Shown here: positions 59,134 through 64,000 of the stretch, in pieces
How the letters are laid out: each line of letters opens with the position of its first letter
How positions within the stretch are numbered: the first letter of the stretch is position 1
DNA from: Roseiarcus sp963787135
GTDB lineage: Bacteria > Pseudomonadota > Alphaproteobacteria > Rhizobiales > Beijerinckiaceae
Reading direction: 5' to 3'
Length of the DNA stretch: 64,000 nt
NCBI GenBank assembly: GCA_963787135.1
Contig: CAWBBW010000026.1
Location: 186,001-250,000, forward strand
Program-made: the position numbers and the translations under genes
Notes under the pieces: model-generated
What the model was told of the DNA's origin: nothing
Seen by the model: the letters and a program-made list of their open reading frames with translations, nothing else
The model's database searches: none

Positions 59134-60258
59134 ATGGCGACGCTGAGCGTCTCTCGGCTTTACAAGCGCTTCGGTCCAGTCGAGGTGCTGAAGGGCATCG
59201 ATCTCGAGGCGCGCACGGGCGAGTTCGTCGCGCTCGTCGGCCCCTCGGGCTGCGGCAAGTCGACTCTGCTCGCCATGATCGCCGGGTTGGAAACCGTCAG
59301 CGAAGGCGAGATCCGCATCGACGGCAGGCTCGTCAACTCGGTCGCGCCGAAGGACCGCGACATCGCGATGGTGTTCCAGTCCTATGCGCTCTATCCGACG
59401 ATGACCGCGCGGCAGAACATGACCTTCGGCATGGAGAGTCGGCGCGTCCCCAAAGCCGAGATGGACGCGGCGATCAAGCGCGTCTCCGCTTTGTTGCAGA
59501 TCGAACCCCTGTTGAGCCGCAAGCCGGCCCAGCTCTCCGGCGGCCAGCGGCAGCGGGTGGCGATGGGGCGCGCGCTCGTGCGCGATCCGAAGCTCTTCCT
59601 GTTCGACGAGCCGCTCTCCAATCTCGACGCCAAGCTTCGCGTCGACATGCGCACCGAGATCAAGAAGCTGCATCAGCGGGTGGGCAAGACGACGATCTAT
59701 GTCACGCACGACCAGATCGAGGCGATGACGCTGGCTTCGCGCATCGCTGTCATGCATCAGGGCGCGATCCAGCAGTTCGATGAGCCGCAGGTTGTCTACG
59801 ACCGCCCGGCCAACATGTTCGTCGCCGGGTTCATGGGCTCGCCCTCGATGAACTTCATTCCCGGCGAGCTAACCAAGATCGGCGGCGCGCCAGCGGTGGC
59901 GATTGCGCTGGAGAGCGGCGAAACGGCGGCGCTTCAGCTTGCCCAAATGCCGGCGTTCAGGCCCGCAGACGGCAAGGTGGTGCTCGGCTTCCGCCCGGAA
60001 CACCTGTTTCGTTACAGCGAAAATCTGAAGGGGCAAAAGCAGGCGCTGGCGATGCTGACCGCGCCGGTCGAGGTGGTCGAGCCCACCGGCGCCGAGACCC
60101 ATGCGGTGCTGAAGATTGGGGAACGCGAGATCGTCGGCCGCTTTGATCCGGACCACGCGCCGCGACTGGGCGAGCTGATGCCGCTTGGGATCGACATGTC
60201 GCATGCTTGCCTGTTTGATCCGAAGACCCAGGCCTTCATCCCGCAGGCGGCGGCGTGA
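59134..60258 (+). CDS. ABC transporter ATP-binding protein (UgpC/MsmK type)
   Basis: A 374-residue ATPase for the importer. Walker A GPSGCGKST (36-44), Q-loop FQSYALYP, signature LSGGQRQRVAMGRALVRDPK (134-153), Walker B LFLFDEPLSNLDAKLR, and switch His in YVTHDQIEAMTL. The C-terminal third (about 235-374) is the OB-fold regulatory domain with GFRPEHLFRY. It overlaps the SDR gene by 4 bp, so the enzyme genes are coupled to uptake. Confidence 0.95.
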   Translation: MATLSVSRLYKRFGPVEVLKGIDLEARTGEFVALVGPSGCGKSTLLAMIAGLETVSEGEIRIDGRLVNSVAPKDRDIAMVFQSYALYPTMTARQNMTFGMESRRVPKAEMDAAIKRVSALLQIEPLLSRKPAQLSGGQRQRVAMGRALVRDPKLFLFDEPLSNLDAKLRVDMRTEIKKLHQRVGKTTIYVTHDQIEAMTLASRIAVMHQGAIQQFDEPQVVYDRPANMFVAGFMGSPSMNFIPGELTKIGGAPAVAIALESGETAALQLAQMPAFRPADGKVVLGFRPEHLFRYSENLKGQKQALAMLTAPVEVVEPTGAETHAVLKIGEREIVGRFDPDHAPRLGELMPLGIDMSHACLFDPKTQAFIPQAAA

Positions 60259-61019
60259 TCTTTGCGACCTATCCGAGCCTTGCCGGCCGCGCCGTGTTCG
60301 TCAGCGGCGGCGCGACCGGGATCGGGGCCGACATTGTCCGGGCTTTCGCCCGCAGTCACGCGAAGGTGGCCTTCGTCGACCTGCAGGCCGAGGCGGGCGA
60401 GGCGATGGCCGCCGAAATCGCCGGGACGGGCGAAACCGCCCTCTTTTTTCGCTGCGACGTGACCGACATTGAGGCGCTTCGACAAACAATCGCCGAGGTC
60501 GGCGCCAAGCTTGGACCCATCGCGGTTCTCGTCAACAACGCAGCCAACGACGAACGGCACAAGGTCAGCGAAGTGAGCCCCGACTATTGGGACCGGACCC
60601 AAAACGTGAACCTGCGCCACCATTTCTTCGCCGCCCAGGCGGTCCACCCGCAGATGCGCGCGCTTGGCTTTGGCTCGATCGTCAATCTGTCATCGATCGC
60701 CTGGCGTGCGGGAGCGGGGGAAATGCCCGCCTATTCGGCCGCCAAGGCCGGCATCGTCGGGCTCACACGCGCGCTTGCCCGCGCCTTCGGCGACGACAAT
60801 ATCCGTGTCAACGCCATCGAGCCGGGCGCGGTGATGACCGACCGTCAAACGCGGCTCTGGTACAAGACGCCGGAGTCGGTCGAGGCCATCGTCAAGCGCC
60901 AGCTGATCAAGACGACGCTGATCGGCGAGGACGTGGCGCGGATGGCGCTCTTTCTTGGCGCCGACGACAGCCGAATGATCACCAAACAGTCGATTGCTGT
61001 CGACGCGGGGCTTCGATGA
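60255..61019 (+). CDS. SDR family sugar dehydrogenase, D-xylose 1-dehydrogenase-like
   Basis: A 254-residue short-chain dehydrogenase. Cofactor motif SGGATGIGADIV; NNAANDERHKVSEVSPDYWD is very close to the block I recall from Caulobacter D-xylose dehydrogenase; catalytic Ser 147, Tyr 160, Lys 164; ending with RMITKQSIAVDAGLR. Position in a sugar-import operon supports an aldose 1-dehydrogenase giving a lactone. It is a paralogue of 30,707-31,468. It overlaps the ATPase and the next gene by 4 bp each. Confidence 0.88.
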   Translation: MIFATYPSLAGRAVFVSGGATGIGADIVRAFARSHAKVAFVDLQAEAGEAMAAEIAGTGETALFFRCDVTDIEALRQTIAEVGAKLGPIAVLVNNAANDERHKVSEVSPDYWDRTQNVNLRHHFFAAQAVHPQMRALGFGSIVNLSSIAWRAGAGEMPAYSAAKAGIVGLTRALARAFGDDNIRVNAIEPGAVMTDRQTRLWYKTPESVEAIVKRQLIKTTLIGEDVARMALFLGADDSRMITKQSIAVDAGLR

Positions 61020-62044
61020 ATCGGGAAGCAAAGACGGAAACGACGCGCGCCCGAGGCGACGCGTTCGCGCTCGGCCTCAACCCCTACGGCCTCGCCTATC
61101 ATCTCGGGCTCCACGGCGCTGCAGGCCCCCGCGCCAATCCGAAAGGCGCCGGCCTCAACGGGTTCATCGCTATCGCGATCGAACTCGGCGCAAGGACGCT
61201 CGAGATTTTCGACCCGTGGCTGCGGGTGCTGAGCGACGACGATTTGCGGGCGCTCCGCGACCGTCTACGGGAGCTCGGCATGACGCCCGTCGTCAGTTCG
61301 GGCCTGATGATGGGCCCGTTCGAGAGCGCGCTCCGCTCGGCGCGCTTTCTCGACGCCAAGGTCATCCGGTACGGCCTGACGACCGTGCTCTGCGGGGACC
61401 GCAACGCGCTGGGAGACAAGTGGGAGACCTTGGTCGCCGATGTAAGGGCGGCGCTCGCCGATCGCGGCCCGCGCGCGGCCGACGAAGGCCGCACGCTGGC
61501 GATCGAGAACCACCAGGATTTCGGCAGCGGCGAGCTTGTCGCCTTTTGCGAGGAAGCGCGCGGCGTCGGCATCTGCTTCGACACCGGCAACACCTTTCCC
61601 GTCGCCGAAGCGCCGCTCGACTTCACGCGCCGGATTGCGCCCCACGTGGTCCACGTTCACTTGAAGGATTATCGCGTTCAATTCACCGACGAAGGCTATC
61701 GTCTCATCCGCTGCGCGATTGGCGACGGCGCCGTTCCTTTGCCCGCGGTCTTGGACGAAATCGCCAAGCATCATGCCAAACTCACTGCGGTTCTCGAGCC
61801 GGGAGCGCTCGAGGCTCGGCATGTGCGGCTCTTGCGGCCCGAGTGGTGGAACGGCTACCCGCCCAAGTCCGCCGAGGCCCTCGCCGCGTGCCTTGCGGCG
61901 GCGCGGGTCAATAGGCTTCCTGAGGATGCCGACTGGCGTACGCCCTGGGAACGCGGCGATGACGCCGCGATCGAAACTTTCGAACTGGCGATGATCCGGC
62001 GCAGCGCCGCCAACATGCGCGCAATCGGTCTCGCCCTCAACTGA
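61016..62044 (+). CDS. Sugar phosphate isomerase/epimerase-like TIM-barrel protein
   Basis: A 342-residue protein of the xylose-isomerase-like TIM-barrel superfamily (AP_endonuc_2 type). Metal-binding positions are suggested by LAIENHQDFGSGELVAFCEE, GICFDTGNTFPVAEAPLDFT, VVHVHLKDYRVQFTDEGYRL and AVLEPGALEARHVRLL. Members include IolE, hydroxypyruvate isomerase and epimerases. The exact reaction is unknown; with the dehydrogenases on either side it may isomerise or dehydrate the imported sugar or its acid. Start ATG 61,016 overlaps the SDR stop. Confidence 0.8.
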   Translation: MNREAKTETTRARGDAFALGLNPYGLAYHLGLHGAAGPRANPKGAGLNGFIAIAIELGARTLEIFDPWLRVLSDDDLRALRDRLRELGMTPVVSSGLMMGPFESALRSARFLDAKVIRYGLTTVLCGDRNALGDKWETLVADVRAALADRGPRAADEGRTLAIENHQDFGSGELVAFCEEARGVGICFDTGNTFPVAEAPLDFTRRIAPHVVHVHLKDYRVQFTDEGYRLIRCAIGDGAVPLPAVLDEIAKHHAKLTAVLEPGALEARHVRLLRPEWWNGYPPKSAEALAACLAAARVNRLPEDADWRTPWERGDDAAIETFELAMIRRSAANMRAIGLALN

Positions 62045-62056
62045 GGAAAGACACGC

Positions 62057-62866
62057 ATGCCCAAGGAACTGAGCGGCACAATCGCTTTCGTGACGGGATC
62101 GGGGCGCGGCCTCGGCCGCGTGATGGCGGAGCGGCTGGCCGAGCTTGGCGCCGACGTCGCCATCCACGACATCGCCTGGACCGCGCCGGCAAAATATGGC
62201 GAGGCGCCCGATCTCGGCGCGGTCGCTAAAGAGCTTGCCCGGCATGGGGGCAAGGTGGCGGCCGTCACAGGCAATATCGGCGACAAGTCGGCGGTCGCGG
62301 CGATGAGGACGGAGATCGAATCGAAGCTCGGGACGGTCGGCATCCTGGTCAATTGCGCCGGCGGCGACATCGGCGCCTCCGGCGGCAAACCCGAGCCCAA
62401 TGATGCGCTCGGCATCCCGCTCGAGGACATCAGAGCGCTGACCGAGAACAATCTCTACGGCACGATCCTCGTCTGCCAGGCCTTCGTGCCGCCCATGGTG
62501 AAAGCCGGGGGCGGCTCGGTGATCAACATCGCCTCAGCCGCGGCGCACTTTGGCGTGACGAACGGGGTCATCTATGCCGCGCTCAAGGCCGCGGTGGTCC
62601 ATTACACGCGCTGCCTCGCGAAGGAGCTGCAGACCCAGGGCGTGCGGATCAACGCGGTCAGCCCCGGCGCAACCAAGACGGCGCGTTTCCAGGCGACCCG
62701 GGTCGTCGATCCGAAGATGATGGATTCCTCGAGCAGGTCGCTCGTGCGTTACGCCGAGCCGGCCGAGATTGCGGAGGCGGTCGGGTTCCTGGCGAGCCCG
62801 AGAAGCAAGTTCATCAATGGTCAGGTGCTCCGGGTTGACGGCGGCGAGACGCTGTTTCCCGGGTGA
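62057..62866 (+). CDS. SDR family oxidoreductase (sugar operon)
   Basis: A 269-residue SDR with VTGSGRGLGRVMAERLAELG, ILVNCAGGDIGASGGK, and the pair INIASAAAHFGVTNGVIYAA then LKAAVVHYTRC (catalytic Ser, Tyr, Lys). The NCAGG variant and the loop with GGDIGASGGKPEPNDA are unusual. It is only distantly similar to the XylB-like SDR three genes upstream, so it should act on another intermediate. It follows the TIM-barrel gene by 12 bp and belongs to the same operon. Confidence 0.88.
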   Translation: MPKELSGTIAFVTGSGRGLGRVMAERLAELGADVAIHDIAWTAPAKYGEAPDLGAVAKELARHGGKVAAVTGNIGDKSAVAAMRTEIESKLGTVGILVNCAGGDIGASGGKPEPNDALGIPLEDIRALTENNLYGTILVCQAFVPPMVKAGGGSVINIASAAAHFGVTNGVIYAALKAAVVHYTRCLAKELQTQGVRINAVSPGATKTARFQATRVVDPKMMDSSSRSLVRYAEPAEIAEAVGFLASPRSKFINGQVLRVDGGETLFPG

Positions 62867-62890
62867 TCGAACGCCGTCCCGAGGCCCGCC

Positions 62891-64000
62891 GATGACAACG
62901 ACCGTCCTCTCCATCGAAGGCGGCGCGCTGGCCGCGCCCCCGCCCGGCGCAGGCGGCGTTCGCGCCTATAAGGGCATTCCTTACGCTGCGCCGCCGATCG
63001 GGCCTTTGCGCTGGCGCCCGCCGCAACCTGTCGCGCCGTGGATCGGCCTGCGGTCCGCGGTGGCCTTCGGACCCAACTCGCTTCAGGGAATCGTCTTCGA
63101 CGACATCGACCCCACCGTATGCGGCGTGTCCGAGGACTGTCTCACTCTCAATGTCTGGACTCTCGCCTCGCCCGGGGGCGCGGAGCGCTTGGCCGTCATG
63201 GTGTGGATTCACGGCGGCGGATTTGTCGTCGGCTCGGGCTCGGAGCCGCGCTATGACGGAACCCGCCTCGCCGCCCGCGGCATTGTGGTGGTGACCCTCA
63301 ACCACCGCCTCAATGCGCTTGGCTTTCTCGCCCATCCGGAGTTGAGCCGCGAGTCCGGGCATGGCGCGTCCGGCAACTACGGCATGCTGGATGTGGTTGC
63401 GGCGTTGTACTGGGTGAAACGCAACATAGCGGCCTTCGGCGGCGATCCCGACAAGGTGACGATCGTGGGCGAATCCGCCGGCTCCGAAGCCGTCAGCGCG
63501 CTGATGGCCTCGCCGCTCGCCAAAGGCCTCTTTGTGCGCGCGATCGGAGAGAGCGGCGCGATGTTTGCGACACCGAGCCGGTCCCCGGCCCCGCTCGCAA
63601 AAGCGGAGGCCGCGGGGATCGCCTTCATGCGCAAGGTCGGCGCGGCGAATCTCAAGGAGCTGCGCGAGGCGCCCGCGGAAGCCATCCTCGCCGCCGCGCC
63701 GGGCCTCGGCTACCGGCCGATCGTCGACGGGCATTTTCTCGCGAAATCGCCGGCCGCGATCTTCGCTTCGCGGGAACAGTCGGACGTCCCGCTGATGGCC
63801 GGCTGGAACAAGGACGAGGGCTTCAACTTCACCCTGCTGCAGGGCGAGGCGGCCAAGCGCCCTTATGTGGGTCTCGTGCGCGAGATCTTTGGCCGCCGGA
63901 AGCAAGATGCGCTGCGCTTCTATCCTGCGGGATCGCCCGAAGCCGAGCAGGCGTCCGCGCGGGCCTTGGGCGGCGATCTCACCATCATCCATTCGACCTG
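62891..64000 (+). CDS. Type-B carboxylesterase, 3' end outside the window
   Basis: The first 370 residues of a carboxylesterase type-B (alpha/beta hydrolase). Start MTTTVLSIEGGALAAPPPGA; signature AYKGIPYAAPPIGPLRWRPP; oxyanion hole WIHGGGFVVGSG; nucleophile Ser 195 in IVGESAGSEAVSALMASPLA; EDCLTLNVWT is the second family signature. The catalytic His would lie beyond the window. No signal peptide, so it acts in the cytoplasm. It lies 24 bp after the SDR and probably belongs to the sugar operon, where it could free an acyl or feruloyl group from an imported sugar ester. Confidence 0.92.

Overview
The window is GC-rich DNA with the codon use and gene content of an alphaproteobacterium, most likely of the Hyphomicrobiales (Rhizobiales). 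Formate-tetrahydrofolate ligase, a two-subunit methylmalonyl-CoA mutase, a PEP-CTERM-tagged exported protein, DUF1127 and DUF2852 proteins and a squalene/phytoene synthase would fit a Beijerinckiaceae/Methylocystaceae-type methylotroph or a relative. That placement is inference; there is no rRNA or other phylogenetic marker, and I found no tRNA gene or CRISPR array.

Layout. 1-2,010: end of a squalene/phytoene synthase gene, a PadR regulator, and a DUF2852 gene with a strong palindromic operator. 2,181-6,941: an accessory, AT-richer patch where two neighbouring genes on the minus strand were each split by an insertion sequence, a decayed IS3-type element and an IS1634-type element. Both insertions can be removed on paper to give in-frame genes. 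7,111-10,976: a LuxR-type regulator facing a MarR/MFS drug-efflux pair across a perfect CRP-type site, then a frameshifted REP-associated transposase bracketed by two nearly identical 56-bp cruciform repeats, and an antitoxin without its toxin. 11,102-23,479: trmFO, a DUF1127 protein with a terminator, DUF2267, mutA-mutB, an aldo/keto reductase, fhs, an ICMT-like membrane methyltransferase and an inositol-monophosphatase-family enzyme.

23,591-30,645 is the most interesting part: a tight six-gene operon (hyfB-C-E-F-G-I order) for a membrane complex related to complex I and to group 4 [NiFe] hydrogenases. The large subunit has no nickel-binding cysteines in its first motif, and there is no ferredoxin-like subunit and no maturation gene nearby, so it is probably not a hydrogenase. 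It resembles the Ehr class of complexes of unknown substrate. A xylose-dehydrogenase-like SDR and a CBS protein follow on the same strand.

32,021-50,228 is mostly housekeeping: patatin, hisI-folE, an Fe-S scaffold with yidD, ribH-nusB, rnr-DUF983-NUDIX, a PmtA-like methyltransferase, a VOC protein, a frameshifted periplasmic binding protein, a Sel1-repeat protein, topA, an SDR, a frameshifted DUF1810 gene and pyrB. 50,272-55,728 holds two small exported proteins, a 2-hydroxyacid dehydrogenase, an AbrB-type membrane protein, a MarR regulator with a nested palindrome at its start, and dusA with a frameshifted tail. 55,959-64,000 is a carbohydrate operon: a complete CUT1 ABC importer, a xylose-dehydrogenase-like SDR, a TIM-barrel epimerase-like protein, another SDR and a type-B carboxylesterase that runs off the window.

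Frameshifts are frequent in dispensable genes (two transposases, the REP transposase, a binding protein, DUF1810, the dusA tail) but absent from the long housekeeping genes, which argues for real decay more than for random sequence error.
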